Notes: generated from the sequence alone by a model not told the origin. Shown: positions 38,439 to 48,437, counted from the stretch's first letter. The stretch: DNA of 64,000 bases from Bacteroidaceae bacterium (GCA_017383485.1 JAFNXM010000004.1:29117-93116), one strand, 5' to 3'. Made by a program: numbers and translations.

Positions 38439-39944
38439 ATGCGCAAAAACTCCTTTCTCCTGATCCTGATTTCACTACTCACGTTGTCTGCCCTGGCGCA
38501 GGCTCAGTCTGCTCCAAAACGCGAATTTCGTGGTACATGGATACAAATCATCAATGGTCAATTCCAGGGTATGAGCCGCGATGTGATGCAGGCGAACCTG
38601 ACAAACCAATTGGACGAACTGCAACGCTGTGGCGTGAATGCGGTGATGTTTCAGGTCAGAGGCGAGGCCGATGCACTGTATGAAAGTCCGTACGAACCCT
38701 GGAGCCGTTTCCTCACAGGCGTACAGGGACAAGCGCCCTCGCCCTATTGGGACCCCTTGGCCTGGATGGTGGAGCAGTGTCACAAGCGCGGTATGGAATT
38801 GCACGCATGGATCAACCCCTTCCGTGCGAAGACTAAGGGTACCAGAACACTCTCGCCCAAGCATCCCTATTCAAAAAATCCCGAGCGTTTCTTTGAATAC
38901 GACGGCCTGTATATCTTTGATCCCGGGATGCCCGAAAATCGCGAGTATATCTGTCGTGTAGCGGCGGATATCGTACGTCGCTACGACGTGGACGGACTGC
39001 ACATCGACGACTATTTCTATCCTTATCCCGCAGCAGGAAAGACTATTCCCGATGCCGCGACTTATCAAAAATATCGCAATGGTATCCCCGACGTGAATGA
39101 TTGGCGCAGACACAATGTGAACTGCTTCATGCGTCAACTCAACGACTCGGTGCATGCCGCCAAACCCTGGGTGAAATTTGGTGTATCGCCCTTTGGTATC
39201 TATCACAATGCCAAGAGCGGCAGCAGCGTGCCGGGTAGCGCTACGGGCGGTCTGCAAAACTATGACGACCTCTACGCCGATATCCTGTACTGGATAGACA
39301 AGGGATGGGTGGACTACACCGTGCCACAAGTGTATTGGGAAATCGGACATAGGGTGGCCGACTATGAAACCCTGGTGAAGTGGTGGGCCAACTATGCTTC
39401 GGCACGACCACTCTACATCGGACAGGACGTGGAACGCACCGTCAGAGCAAAAGATCTGAAGGATGCATCGCAAAATCAAATGGCAGAGAAATTCCGCTTG
39501 CAACGCACATCGCCAGGCGTGCAGGGCAGTTGCCTGTGGTACTCGGCGGCAGTAGTGCGCAACGAGGGCGGATATGCTACTGAGTTGAAAAATCACTATC
39601 ATGCTACCCCCGCTCTGCAACCCTTGATGCCACACCTCGACGACGAGGCACCCGGCAAACCACGTCGTGTCAAGGCGATGTGGATGCCCGACGGCTACTA
39701 TCTGTTCTGGACCGCGCCACGCGCAAAGAAGGAGTTGGACAAAGCCGCCCTCTATGCCATCTATCAATTCAAGAAGGGCGAAAAAGTGGATTTGAGCAAA
39801 AGTGATAATATCGTTGCTGTGACACGCGAGACAATGTATAAATTGCCCTATGAAAACGGCAAAGCAAAATATACCTACGTGGTGACTGCATTGGACCGCT
39901 TGCAAAACGAATCGAAAGCAGTAAAAGTGAAAGTGAAACTTTGA
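38439..39944 (+). CDS. Exported glycosyl-hydrolase-like 10 (GHL10/DUF187) protein
   Basis: A 501-residue exported TIM-barrel protein. The signal peptide covers about 1-22 (LILISLLTLSALAQAQ). The GHL10 domain follows (about 28-345): KREFRGTWIQIINGQFQG, CGVNAVMFQVRGEADALY, GMELHAWINPFRAK, YDVDGLHIDDYFYPYP with the acidic pair, and VDYTVPQVYWEIGH. Members of this family are thought to act on peptidoglycan-type or other glycans, but few have been tested. The C-terminal part has a fibronectin-III-like strand set ending KVKVKL, without the sorting-type tail. It is divergent from the sialidases and has its own promoter. Confidence 0.88.
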   Translation: MRKNSFLLILISLLTLSALAQAQSAPKREFRGTWIQIINGQFQGMSRDVMQANLTNQLDELQRCGVNAVMFQVRGEADALYESPYEPWSRFLTGVQGQAPSPYWDPLAWMVEQCHKRGMELHAWINPFRAKTKGTRTLSPKHPYSKNPERFFEYDGLYIFDPGMPENREYICRVAADIVRRYDVDGLHIDDYFYPYPAAGKTIPDAATYQKYRNGIPDVNDWRRHNVNCFMRQLNDSVHAAKPWVKFGVSPFGIYHNAKSGSSVPGSATGGLQNYDDLYADILYWIDKGWVDYTVPQVYWEIGHRVADYETLVKWWANYASARPLYIGQDVERTVRAKDLKDASQNQMAEKFRLQRTSPGVQGSCLWYSAAVVRNEGGYATELKNHYHATPALQPLMPHLDDEAPGKPRRVKAMWMPDGYYLFWTAPRAKKELDKAALYAIYQFKKGEKVDLSKSDNIVAVTRETMYKLPYENGKAKYTYVVTALDRLQNESKAVKVKVKL

Positions 39945-40065
39945 TTTGAGCAGAGAAAATAATGGGTCGTCTGTTTCCCCTTAGATAAAGGATACAGTAT
40001 GTCGCTTTCAGTATTCAAAGCATCTTGATCCTTGTAACTTTCTCTACCAATTAAATTCAATATAT

Positions 40066-42552
40066 ATGAGCACAAAAAAAGTATCTGGCACCTCGGACGC
40101 ATCGGTTACCGCATTTTTTGCAGGCGGTCACGTCTTGAAGTTCGGTGGTAGTTCGGTGGGCACACCGCAAAGCATACGTTGTGTAAAAGATATTGTAGAA
40201 AATTGTCAATATCCCATCATCGTGGTCGTATCCGCTCTGGGTGGAGTGACAGACCAACTGATCGTCTTGTCGCACGAGGCTTCTCGTGGCGGCGATGCCT
40301 ATCGTCAGGGCGTCGATGCCTTGCGTCAGCGCCATCATGATATGATTGCAGAAGTCATTGCCCCTGCGCTGCAAGCAGAAGTAAAGCAAAAAATCGACGG
40401 ATTGGTAGACGACTTGGACAGTATCCTTTATGGCGTGTCGCTGATTCAAGACCTGACAGCAAAGACAGCAGATGCTATCGTAGCGTATGGAGAGCGCCTT
40501 TCTTCTACAATTTGTTCGGCACTTTTTAATAATGCCCTTTTGCTCGATTCAAGAGACTTCATCAAGACGAACAAGTCTGGCGAAAAACACTTGGTAGACT
40601 TTGATTCTACAAACCGTTTGATCGTAGAAACTTTTGCACAGATCAAACAAACTGTAGTAGTCGGCGGATTTATTTCCTCAGACCTCACCAGCGGTGCAAC
40701 TACCAATCTGGGCCGTGGAGGCTCGGACTATACCGCCGCGATCCTGGCAGCAGCCCTCGATGCCGAGGCTTTGGAGATTTGGACCGACGTGGACGGTTTC
40801 ATGACCGCCGACCCACGCATCATCCCCAGCGCCTATACGATAGACGAACTTTCGTACAACGAAGCGATGGAACTCTGCAACTTCGGCGCCAAGGTAGTTT
40901 ATCCTCCAACCATTTATCCCGTTTGTGCCAAGAATATTCCGATCTTAGTAAAAAATACCTTCAACGCACAGGGCAAAGGTACCGTCATCAGCAGTAAGGC
41001 CAAACCAAGCGAAAGACCTATTCGCGGTATTTCTTCGGTCAACGAAATGAGCATGGTGACAGTCAGCGGACCTTCGATGGTAGGTGTGATTGGTGTGAAC
41101 CGCCGCATTTTCTCAACACTCACAGCTGGCGGCATCAGTGTATTTATGGTAGCACAGACAGCATCCGAGACTAGTACGTCGATGTGTGTTACGCCAAGCG
41201 AAGGACCACGTGCTTGCGAACTGCTGGACCGAGAATTTGCAAAAGAAATAGAAGACGGGGCGATGAACAAAGCCCTGCTGGCAGAAAATATTGCTACCGT
41301 AGCCGTGGTCGGTGAGGGTATGAAATATACACCAGGTATCGCAGGAAAACTCTTTAGTGTCCTTGGCAGAAATGGTATCAATACTTATGCCATGGCCTTT
41401 GGTGCGTTGGAATTGAACTTGTCTTTCGTCGTTGACAGAAGTTGTCTGCGCAAAACCCTCAATGTACTGCACGACAGTTTTTTTCTGAGTGAGTACCAGG
41501 AGTTGAATATTTTCCTCTGTGGTACGGGTACTGTCGGTGGAAGCCTTCTTCAACAAATCGCAGCTCAACGCGAGATCCTGATGAAGGAGCATAGTTTGAA
41601 ATTAAACCTGGTCGGCGTGTGTGGCAGAAGCAAGGCGGTGTACAATCGCGCTGGCATCGACGCAGCAAACTACCGCGAAGCTATGCAACATGGCGAGAAG
41701 GGTGGAGTAGAGCAGATGGTGAAGGAAATTATTAAGATGAATATCTTCAACTCTGTATTCGTGGATTGCACAGCCAGCGAAGAAGTGGCAGCATGCTACG
41801 AAACTTTGCTCGCACACAACGTCTCGGTCGTAGCAGCCAACAAGGTGGCAGCATCATCCGCTTATGAAAACTACGCACGTCTGAAGCATATTGCTCGCGA
41901 ACGCGGTGTGAAGTATTTATTCGAGACCAATGTCGGAGCAGGTCTGCCTATTATTAATACCATCAACGACCTGCGCTCATCAGGCGACAGCATTTTGCGC
42001 ATTGAAGCCGTATTGAGCGGCACACTCAACTTTATCTTCAATCATCTTTCGGCAGAAGTAAGTTTTAGTCAGGCCGTGAAGCAAGCACAAGAGCAAGGCT
42101 ATAGCGAACCCGACCCCCGCATAGACCTTTCCGGCAAGGATGTAATTCGCAAACTGACGATCTTGGCACGCGAAAGCGGCCATGTGCTCGAAGCAGAGGA
42201 TGTGGAGCGCCGTGACTTTATCTCGTCGGAATTGTTCCAAGGCTCGTTGGAAGAGTTCTGGGAAAAGTTGCCCGCACTCGACGCAGATTTTGAAAAAGAC
42301 CGTCAACGCTTGGTATCAGATGGTAAGAAATGGCGATTTGTCGCTACCTGGGCAGAAGGAAAGGCTAGTGTCGGATTGCAGGAGATTCCCCTCGGACATC
42401 CCTTCTATGATCTCGAAGGCTCTAATAATATTATATTGCTCACCACAGAACGCTATCGCGAATATCCCATGCTTATCCAGGGCTATGGAGCAGGTGCTGA
42501 GGTGACAGCAGCAGGTGTTTTTGCTGATATCATGCGTGTAGCAAATATTTAA
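40066..42552 (+). CDS. thrA: Bifunctional aspartate kinase / homoserine dehydrogenase
   Basis: First and third enzymes of threonine and methionine synthesis from aspartate in one chain of 828 residues. The kinase domain begins VLKFGGSSVGTPQSIRCVKD (about 24-43), with NLGRGGSDYTAAILAAAL and EIWTDVDGFMTADPRII. ACT-type regulatory segments follow (about 310-460, MVGVIGVNRRIF, NIATVAVVGEGMKYTPG). The dehydrogenase part (about 480-828) has LFLCGTGTVGG-like NIFLCGTGTVGGSLLQQI for NADP binding, VSVVAANKVAAS and the substrate site GAGLPIINTINDL with EAVLSGTLNFIFN. A leader of about 120 bp before it has no obvious threonine attenuator. Usually linked to thrB and thrC, which are not present here. Confidence 0.96.
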   Translation: MSTKKVSGTSDASVTAFFAGGHVLKFGGSSVGTPQSIRCVKDIVENCQYPIIVVVSALGGVTDQLIVLSHEASRGGDAYRQGVDALRQRHHDMIAEVIAPALQAEVKQKIDGLVDDLDSILYGVSLIQDLTAKTADAIVAYGERLSSTICSALFNNALLLDSRDFIKTNKSGEKHLVDFDSTNRLIVETFAQIKQTVVVGGFISSDLTSGATTNLGRGGSDYTAAILAAALDAEALEIWTDVDGFMTADPRIIPSAYTIDELSYNEAMELCNFGAKVVYPPTIYPVCAKNIPILVKNTFNAQGKGTVISSKAKPSERPIRGISSVNEMSMVTVSGPSMVGVIGVNRRIFSTLTAGGISVFMVAQTASETSTSMCVTPSEGPRACELLDREFAKEIEDGAMNKALLAENIATVAVVGEGMKYTPGIAGKLFSVLGRNGINTYAMAFGALELNLSFVVDRSCLRKTLNVLHDSFFLSEYQELNIFLCGTGTVGGSLLQQIAAQREILMKEHSLKLNLVGVCGRSKAVYNRAGIDAANYREAMQHGEKGGVEQMVKEIIKMNIFNSVFVDCTASEEVAACYETLLAHNVSVVAANKVAASSAYENYARLKHIARERGVKYLFETNVGAGLPIINTINDLRSSGDSILRIEAVLSGTLNFIFNHLSAEVSFSQAVKQAQEQGYSEPDPRIDLSGKDVIRKLTILARESGHVLEAEDVERRDFISSELFQGSLEEFWEKLPALDADFEKDRQRLVSDGKKWRFVATWAEGKASVGLQEIPLGHPFYDLEGSNNIILLTTERYREYPMLIQGYGAGAEVTAAGVFADIMRVANI

Positions 42553-42698
42553 GGTGATATCGTAAATATCTAAAGTAAGGTCGTAAAAAGAAATCTTAAC
42601 CAAAACTTAACAATATTTTAACGGGTTAGTAACAAAAGGCTAATATTTTTGCCAACGATTATTGGTAAGCATATTAATTTTTTACTAACCCTTTTTAT

Positions 42699-44969
42699 AT
42701 GGAAACAATTTATTTAGGAATAGTGATTTTCCTGTTCGTCCTAGCTATCTTCGACCTTTGGGTAGGCGTGAGCAATGACGCAGTGAACTTCCTGAATTCC
42801 GCTATTGGTTCGAAAGCTGCAAAATTCCGTACTATCGTGATTATTGCAGCTATTGGTGTATTTTGTGGAGCAGTGATGAGCGATGGCATGATGGACATCG
42901 CGCGCCACGGGGTCTTCCGACCAGAAATGTTCTATTTCAAAGAAATTATGTACATTCTCCTGGCGGTGATGGTCACAGACATCGTGCTGTTGGATGTCTT
43001 CAATACTTTGGGGATGCCTACGTCTACTACCGTTTCGATGGTGTTTGAATTGCTCGGAGCTACGTTTGCGCTGACTCTCTTCAAAATGCTTGATTCGGCA
43101 GCGGCGGGTCTTTCTTACGGTGACTTTATGAATACCGACAAGGCTTTGCAGATGATTGTCGCCATCTTCCTGTCTGTGGCTATAGCCTTTGTTTTTGGTG
43201 CCTTGGTGCAATATCTGGCGCGCATCGTCTTTACATTTAATTACCGTTCGCGCTTGCGTTGGAAGATAGGTATATTCGGTGGTTTGGCCGTTACTTCTAT
43301 TGTTTACTTCATGTTGTTTAAGGGCATGAAGCACCTATCATTCATGACGCCAGAAGTATTGGATTACGTCAACAACAACGTCTTGTTGCTCCTCGGTGGT
43401 TGTTTCGTCGTATTCACCATATTGATGCAGATTTTGCACTTCTTGAAGGTGAATGTTCTGCGTGTTGTGGTGCTCATTGGTACTTTCGCTCTGGCTACTG
43501 CATTTGCTGGAAATGACTTGGTGAACTTCATCGGTGTGCCTTTGGCAGGTCTTTCTTCTTACGAGTATTGGTCTGCATCTGGTTTCGCAGATCCGATGCA
43601 GTTTACAATGGACCAACTCAATGGTCCAGCAGACACGCCTGCTATTTTCCTTTATGCTGCAGGATTTATCATGGTCATCGCTTTGGCTACGTCTAAGAAA
43701 GCTCATAATGTGGTAAAGACTTCGATCAGCTTGTCAAGCAAGGACGAGGGCGAAGAAATGTTTGGTTCGTCGCGCGTAGCACGTAGTCTGGTGCGCTGGG
43801 GTAACTCTGTCGGCGAGACTATGACACGTATCACGCCAGCCAAGGTGCGTCATTATATAGATAGTCGCTTCCAAGCACCTACCGAACAAGAAGAGGTAGA
43901 AGGTGCGACATTCGACCTCGTGCGTGCTTCTATCAATCTGGTGATGGCGGCTTTGTTGATCGCCCTGGGTACTTCGTTGAAATTACCCCTCTCTACGACC
44001 TACGTCACCTTTATGGTAGCTATGGGTACAAGCCTTGCTGACCGTGCGTGGAGTCGCGAAAGCGCTGTGTTCCGTATCACTGGTGTATTGACCGTTATTG
44101 GTGGATGGTTGATCACTGCTGGTGTAGCCTTCACCGCTTGTTTCTTTGTTGCTTTGGCAATGTATTATGGCGGTGTAGTCGTATCTTTGCTGATTATCGC
44201 AGGTGCCGTGTTTGCATTGATTCATAGCCAAATTAAATACAAGAAGAAACAAGCCGAAATGAAGCAAGGCGATGTGCTCTTCACTCAGATGTTGCAGACA
44301 CAAGACAAGGCAGAGTTGGTCAAGATGCTCGAACGCCACTTCAACGTAGCTACCAGCGAGATGGTGTCCGTTTATTCGAAGGCATTCGATGATACCGTGG
44401 GCGGTATGTTCGACGAGTCCTTGAAACCCATCCGTCGTTCGGCAAAAGTTTTGGCTGAAAATAAGCGAGAACTTAAGAACTTGCGCCGTCGCGAAATGAT
44501 TTGCTTGCGCCGCACCGAACCTGCAACAGCAATTACCCTGAGCACTGCGTTCCATTTGGCTCACAATTCGCTCCGCCAAATGCACTTTGCGCTGTTGCGC
44601 GTCAATGAACCTGCGCTCGAACACGTGGACAACAACTTTACGCCAATCCCTGCAGCAGATATCCAGGCATATTTGCCAATACGTGATAAGTTCCGCAATT
44701 TGGCAGAGCGTGCAGTCGATGCGCTTCGTCAGCAACGTGTCAGTGAAATCGAACCTTTGCGCCGCGAATGCGATGCTCTGCGCGATGAAGTCATAGCTTT
44801 GCGCCGCGCCTTTATCAAGGCAATGCACGCAGACGACGTCAATTTGACCTCAGCCACACTCTACTTGCACACAGTGCAGGAGACCGAGCAAATCATCGTC
44901 GAATTGCGCCGCTTGCTCAAGAGCGTACGCCACTTCCACGAATATGCGCTCGAAGTGACAGCTCAATAA
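42699..44969 (+). CDS. Inorganic phosphate transporter, PiT family, with helical cytoplasmic extension
   Basis: A 756-residue inner-membrane carrier, probably H+ or Na+/phosphate symport. The two PiT signature repeats are seen at FDLWVGVSNDAVNFLNSAI (about 19-37) and FALATAFAGNDLVNFIGVPL (about 263-282). Around 12 membrane helices run to about residue 520. From about 522 on, a 230-residue soluble helical region full of Lys, Glu, Leu and Arg (for example FDESLKPIRRSAKVLAENK, RNLAERAVDALRQQR) resembles PhoU-type helical bundles in composition and length. PiT-PhoU linkage is usually between neighbouring genes; a fused version would put the regulator on the carrier itself. Ends at a strong terminator. 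Confidence 0.88.
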   Translation: METIYLGIVIFLFVLAIFDLWVGVSNDAVNFLNSAIGSKAAKFRTIVIIAAIGVFCGAVMSDGMMDIARHGVFRPEMFYFKEIMYILLAVMVTDIVLLDVFNTLGMPTSTTVSMVFELLGATFALTLFKMLDSAAAGLSYGDFMNTDKALQMIVAIFLSVAIAFVFGALVQYLARIVFTFNYRSRLRWKIGIFGGLAVTSIVYFMLFKGMKHLSFMTPEVLDYVNNNVLLLLGGCFVVFTILMQILHFLKVNVLRVVVLIGTFALATAFAGNDLVNFIGVPLAGLSSYEYWSASGFADPMQFTMDQLNGPADTPAIFLYAAGFIMVIALATSKKAHNVVKTSISLSSKDEGEEMFGSSRVARSLVRWGNSVGETMTRITPAKVRHYIDSRFQAPTEQEEVEGATFDLVRASINLVMAALLIALGTSLKLPLSTTYVTFMVAMGTSLADRAWSRESAVFRITGVLTVIGGWLITAGVAFTACFFVALAMYYGGVVVSLLIIAGAVFALIHSQIKYKKKQAEMKQGDVLFTQMLQTQDKAELVKMLERHFNVATSEMVSVYSKAFDDTVGGMFDESLKPIRRSAKVLAENKRELKNLRRREMICLRRTEPATAITLSTAFHLAHNSLRQMHFALLRVNEPALEHVDNNFTPIPAADIQAYLPIRDKFRNLAERAVDALRQQRVSEIEPLRRECDALRDEVIALRRAFIKAMHADDVNLTSATLYLHTVQETEQIIVELRRLLKSVRHFHEYALEVTAQ

Positions 44970-45000
44970 TGAATCGGCGACTTGATGTCGTGCCCTAAAT

Positions 45001-45043
45001 AATGAAGATTGGAGTGCCTATGGGTGCTCCAATCTTCATTTTT
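45001..45043 (+). terminator. Intrinsic terminator of the phosphate transporter gene
   Basis: AATGAAGATTGGAG (45001-45014) and CTCCAATCTTCATT (45027-45040) form a perfect 14-bp stem with a 12-base loop, followed by TTTCTC. Confidence 0.92.
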
Positions 45044-45095
45044 CTCTTATTTTTTTGAACGGTAAGGACTGTAATTTTACAGGTATTTTATCCCC

Positions 45096-45195
45096 GCGAA
45101 AAAAAACCTAGACCTTTTTTTAACGAGGCGTCGCGAAATTTAAAAAAGGTTAGACTTTTTTTTAACGAGCCGTCGCGAAATTCTTTTTGCTTTTT
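45096..45195 (+). repeat. Two direct copies of the GCGTCGCGAAATTT repeat core
   Basis: AACGAGGCGTCGCGAAATTT (45122-45141) and AACGAGCCGTCGCGAAATT (45164-45182) sit in the same orientation, each preceded by a T run and with AAAAAAGGTTAGAC between them, which pairs with the CCTAGACCTTTTTT stretch at about 45108-45121. Both variants of the core (GAGGCG and GAGCCG) occur side by side here. It lies between the phosphate transporter terminator and the exported propeller gene. Confidence 0.85.
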
Positions 45196-45330
45196 TCATG
45201 GGATGTTATGAAAAAGGAGATTTGTCGCAAGTGTTATGTACTTTTGTATGAAAAAAAGCGATAAGAGTGTGTGGTTGTAATACTTTTTTATAAATTTGCA
45301 AACAAATGTAAACACAAAAACTATTCTGTT

Positions 45331-47427
45331 ATGAAAAAGATACTCGCTAGACGTGCGATGCTACTGGTCGTAGCATTTGTGACTGCTTTGTGCAGTTTTT
45401 CCCAAACCACACATCCCACTATCTATGGTGCGCTTCGTTATTCCAATGACGATGTGCAAAAGTATGGTTTGATGCAAATCGATCCTAATACGGGCGCGGA
45501 TCCCGAGATGATTTGGCAGGACTACGATATGGTACTGACAGGTTCGGGTGGTGCGGTGTATGTAGACGGCACGTACTATTCGTTGTCGTATATGGAATAT
45601 TTTGGTATGATCGCGGCGACCTATGTGGCGGCAGATCCAGAGACAAAAACGTGGAAGAGTATTGGTGAAGAAATGTTCATCATTGATTACTCCTACATCG
45701 CATCCGATATGACCTATGATGAGACTACGGGCAATGTCTACGCTTGTAGCCTGAACGGCAAGGGCGATGGTTCCTTCGTGCTCAGTACAATGGATCTGAA
45801 GACAGCACAAAAGACTGCCATTGCGCCTATCGAGCGCCTCTGTGCTTTGGCTGCTGATGCCAAGGGTCAACTTTATGGCATCGACATGAAGGGTCAGCTC
45901 TACAAGGTGGACAAGACTAATGCCAAGCTCCAACTCGTTGGCTCGACTGGCGTAGTGCCTACCAGCGACTGTTCGGCTACTTTCGACCCAGCTACGGGTC
46001 AACTCTATTGGTCGGCATATACTGATGCGGGCGGTGCTCTCTATGTCGTAGATGTCGCTACTGCGCAAGCAACACTCCTCGTTAATTATCCCAATGGTCA
46101 ACAGATTACTGGCATCTTCCTTAAGGCGGCGCCAAAGGCTCAAGGAACGCCTGCAGCTGTCGAGGCTGCGCGTGCAGACTTCGTAGGTGGTGCATTGCAA
46201 GGTAAGATCCGCTTCGCGTTGCCCTGGATGGATACAGATTTCAATGAATTGACCGACGAATTGACCTGGACTCTCCACAACGAAAAGGAACTTCTGGCGC
46301 AAGGAAAAGGTATGCCCGGCGACGAAGTAGCAGCAGATTGTAGCGTCAAGGCTGACGGTAATTATCGCTTCACTATCAAGGTGGCCAACAAAGTAGGCGA
46401 ATCTGCACCATACTTCTTGGACAGCTACATTGGCAATGACCAACCACAAGCGCCTCAAAACCTCCGTCTCACAGCAGAGGGTGGTAAACTCAGTATCACT
46501 TGGGAAACGCTCGAACGTGGTGTGAATGGTGGATACGTAGATAATGCAAATCTGACGCACGAAATCATCCGTTTGCCCGAAGGTGTACGTGTGGCAGCGG
46601 ACTTCAAGGGAAATAGTTTCTCGGAAGAACTTCCAGTCGAAGGCATCACCCCCTATTACTACCAACTCAAAGCAAAAGTCAACGGTTATACCAGCGAGAA
46701 GGCAGAGTCGAATATTGATACTCTTGGCAACTACTTTAACCTGCCATACAAGAGTGATCTGATGGACGTGTGGAACTATATTCTCTATACTTCAATCGAT
46801 GCTAACGGCGACGACTGCTACTGGACTTGGGGCGTCTATCCCGAGGAAGGCACTCACTCGCCCACCGCGACCTATCTGTGGGGACTTTCGCCCGAGAACG
46901 ACGACTGGCTCGTTTCTCCCGCTCTCTATTTGGAAAATGGCAAGGATTATACGATGCGTTGCGCCGTGCGAGGTGAAGCAGACGAATATGCCGGTAAAAT
47001 CTCTGCATGGGTCGGCACAGCGGCTGATACCACAGCACTCACCACTCAGATTATGAAGAGCCAGGATGTAGACTATACAGAAGAAAAGTACCTCCACTCC
47101 GATCCCTTCCAGGTGAAGGAAAGCGGACTCTACCACGTCGGTTTGCATATCGGCGGAGCGCGTACACACTTCTATATCTACGTCAGCGAACTGCACGTGA
47201 CAGAGACACCGACTGGTATTGATAATGCTATGGCAACTTCAGCCGAAATCACTCAGCAAAATGGTGTGCTGATAGTGCGTATGCCACAGACAGAAACTAT
47301 CCAGGTCGTAAGCATGGACGGACGTATCCTGCACCAAAGCCAAGCAGCCGAAGCACGCATCTCACTCGCCCCCGGCGTATATGTAGTCAAGGCTGGTGGT
47401 ACAGTACAAAAGGTTTGGATGAAGTAA
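45331..47427 (+). CDS. Exported propeller / anchor-J protein with C-terminal sorting domain
   Basis: A 698-residue exported protein. The ATG at 45331 gives a good signal peptide (about 1-25, MLLVVAFVTALCSFSQ); an earlier reading from 45271 adds 20 residues before it. Residues about 30-290 form propeller-like blades with Asp-Pro-Asn-Thr-Gly and VDKTNAKLQLVGSTG turns. A fibronectin-III-like stretch (QAPQNLRLTAEGGKLSITW, about 385-403) follows, then a jelly-roll 'anchor-J' type module (about 480-640, DWLVSPALYLENGKDYTM). The C-terminus VVSMDGRILHQ to PGVYVVKAGGTVQKVWMK is a type IX-like sorting domain. It belongs to the same exported family style as the 2-11 kb cluster, but stands alone. Confidence 0.78.
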   Translation: MKKILARRAMLLVVAFVTALCSFSQTTHPTIYGALRYSNDDVQKYGLMQIDPNTGADPEMIWQDYDMVLTGSGGAVYVDGTYYSLSYMEYFGMIAATYVAADPETKTWKSIGEEMFIIDYSYIASDMTYDETTGNVYACSLNGKGDGSFVLSTMDLKTAQKTAIAPIERLCALAADAKGQLYGIDMKGQLYKVDKTNAKLQLVGSTGVVPTSDCSATFDPATGQLYWSAYTDAGGALYVVDVATAQATLLVNYPNGQQITGIFLKAAPKAQGTPAAVEAARADFVGGALQGKIRFALPWMDTDFNELTDELTWTLHNEKELLAQGKGMPGDEVAADCSVKADGNYRFTIKVANKVGESAPYFLDSYIGNDQPQAPQNLRLTAEGGKLSITWETLERGVNGGYVDNANLTHEIIRLPEGVRVAADFKGNSFSEELPVEGITPYYYQLKAKVNGYTSEKAESNIDTLGNYFNLPYKSDLMDVWNYILYTSIDANGDDCYWTWGVYPEEGTHSPTATYLWGLSPENDDWLVSPALYLENGKDYTMRCAVRGEADEYAGKISAWVGTAADTTALTTQIMKSQDVDYTEEKYLHSDPFQVKESGLYHVGLHIGGARTHFYIYVSELHVTETPTGIDNAMATSAEITQQNGVLIVRMPQTETIQVVSMDGRILHQSQAAEARISLAPGVYVVKAGGTVQKVWMK

Positions 47428-47449
47428 ATACATTTTGCTACAATATTAA

Positions 47450-47491
47450 ATTATGGGGAAGGATGTCGGTCGCTACATTCTTCCCCATAAT
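47450..47491 (+). terminator. Terminator hairpin after the exported propeller gene
   Basis: ATTATGGGGAAGGATGT pairs with ACATTCTTCCCCATAAT, 17 bp with one G-U pair, loop CGGTCGCT. There is no strong T run after it. Its first 16 bases are the same as those of the hairpin after the first sialidase (29512-29527, minus strand). Confidence 0.7.
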
Positions 47492-47579
47492 GGTGCTTGG
47501 GGTGCAGGTTTGAAAAAAATGCATCTTTACTACGATTATCCCACGAATTTGCTAACTTTGCAAGGAAATAGGAAAGACT

Positions 47580-48437
47580 ATGGCAAAAAAGAATAAGAAG
47601 AACTGGTATATTCCCGCAGGGCAACCCATCACAGAACTGGACAAAAAGGTTTTGGCCTTTCAGGATCGTGGTGTATTAGTGCCCCCACGCACACTGATCA
47701 AGACGCCCGAGCAAATAGAAGGCATCCGCCGCTCAGGAGTAGTGAATACGGGTGTGCTGGACTTGGTAGCGAGCGAAATCCGCGCCGGCATGAGTACAGC
47801 AGAGATTGATCGCTTGGTCTACGAGTACACCATGGATCACGGCGCAATACCCGCGCCGCTCAACTATGAGGGCTTCCCCAAAAGTGTGTGCACCAGTGTG
47901 AACGAAGTCGTTTGCCACGGTATTCCCAGCGAGGACGAAATCCTGGAAGAAGGCGACATCATCAACGTCGATGTATCGACTATTCTCGATGGCTATTATA
48001 GTGACGCTTCGCGCATGTTTGTGATTGGCGAAACTACGCCCGAGAAACAGCGATTGGTAGACGTGGCGCGCGAATGCCTCGAGATCGGAATGAAAGCGGC
48101 TCAGCCCTGGGGCTTCGTAGGCGATATCGGCAAGGCTATAGGTAAGCATGCGCATAAAAATGGGTTCAGTGTGGTGCGAGATATGTGCGGCCACGGCGTA
48201 GGACTGGAGTTTCACGAGGAGCCCGAAGTAGACCATTATGATACGCGCCGTCGTGGTATGTTGCTGGTGCCTGGCATGACCTTCACCATCGAACCTATGA
48301 TCAATATGGGTACTTGGGAAGTCTTCGTCGACGAGGAGGATGACTGGACCGTGGTGACTGAGGATGAATTGCCTTCGGCGCAGTGGGAACACACCTTCGT
48401 GATGACTGAGCATGGACTCGAGATATTGACCCACTAA
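47580..48437 (+). CDS. map: Methionine aminopeptidase, type I
   Basis: Removes the initiator methionine from new proteins, using two metal ions. 285 residues, with a 40-residue N-terminal extension (KKNKKNWYIPAGQPITELD) ahead of the usual start. The catalytic fold shows TMDHGAIPAPLNYEGFPK, VCTSVNEVVCHGIP, the metal ligands in IINVDVSTILDGYYSDAS, the histidine site DMCGHGVGLEFHEEP and the glutamates in TFTIEPMIN and TVVTEDELPSAQWEHT. A TAACTTTG -7 box (47553-47560) lies about 20 bp upstream. First of three closely spaced housekeeping genes (map, tsaD, pncC). Confidence 0.97.
   Translation: MAKKNKKNWYIPAGQPITELDKKVLAFQDRGVLVPPRTLIKTPEQIEGIRRSGVVNTGVLDLVASEIRAGMSTAEIDRLVYEYTMDHGAIPAPLNYEGFPKSVCTSVNEVVCHGIPSEDEILEEGDIINVDVSTILDGYYSDASRMFVIGETTPEKQRLVDVARECLEIGMKAAQPWGFVGDIGKAIGKHAHKNGFSVVRDMCGHGVGLEFHEEPEVDHYDTRRRGMLLVPGMTFTIEPMINMGTWEVFVDEEDDWTVVTEDELPSAQWEHTFVMTEHGLEILTH

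Noticed and set aside
39945-40065. Threonine leader peptide or attenuator before thrA
   Set aside because: No Thr/Ile-rich short ORF and no hairpin followed by a T run in the 121-bp gap.
43983-44828. 281-codon minus-strand frame
   Set aside because: Antisense to the phosphate transporter, His/Gln/Cys-rich composition typical of a reversed frame.
45361-46665. Long open frame (434 codons) on the minus strand
   Set aside because: It is antisense to the exported propeller protein gene, has low-complexity composition and no start signal; a shadow of strong codon bias.
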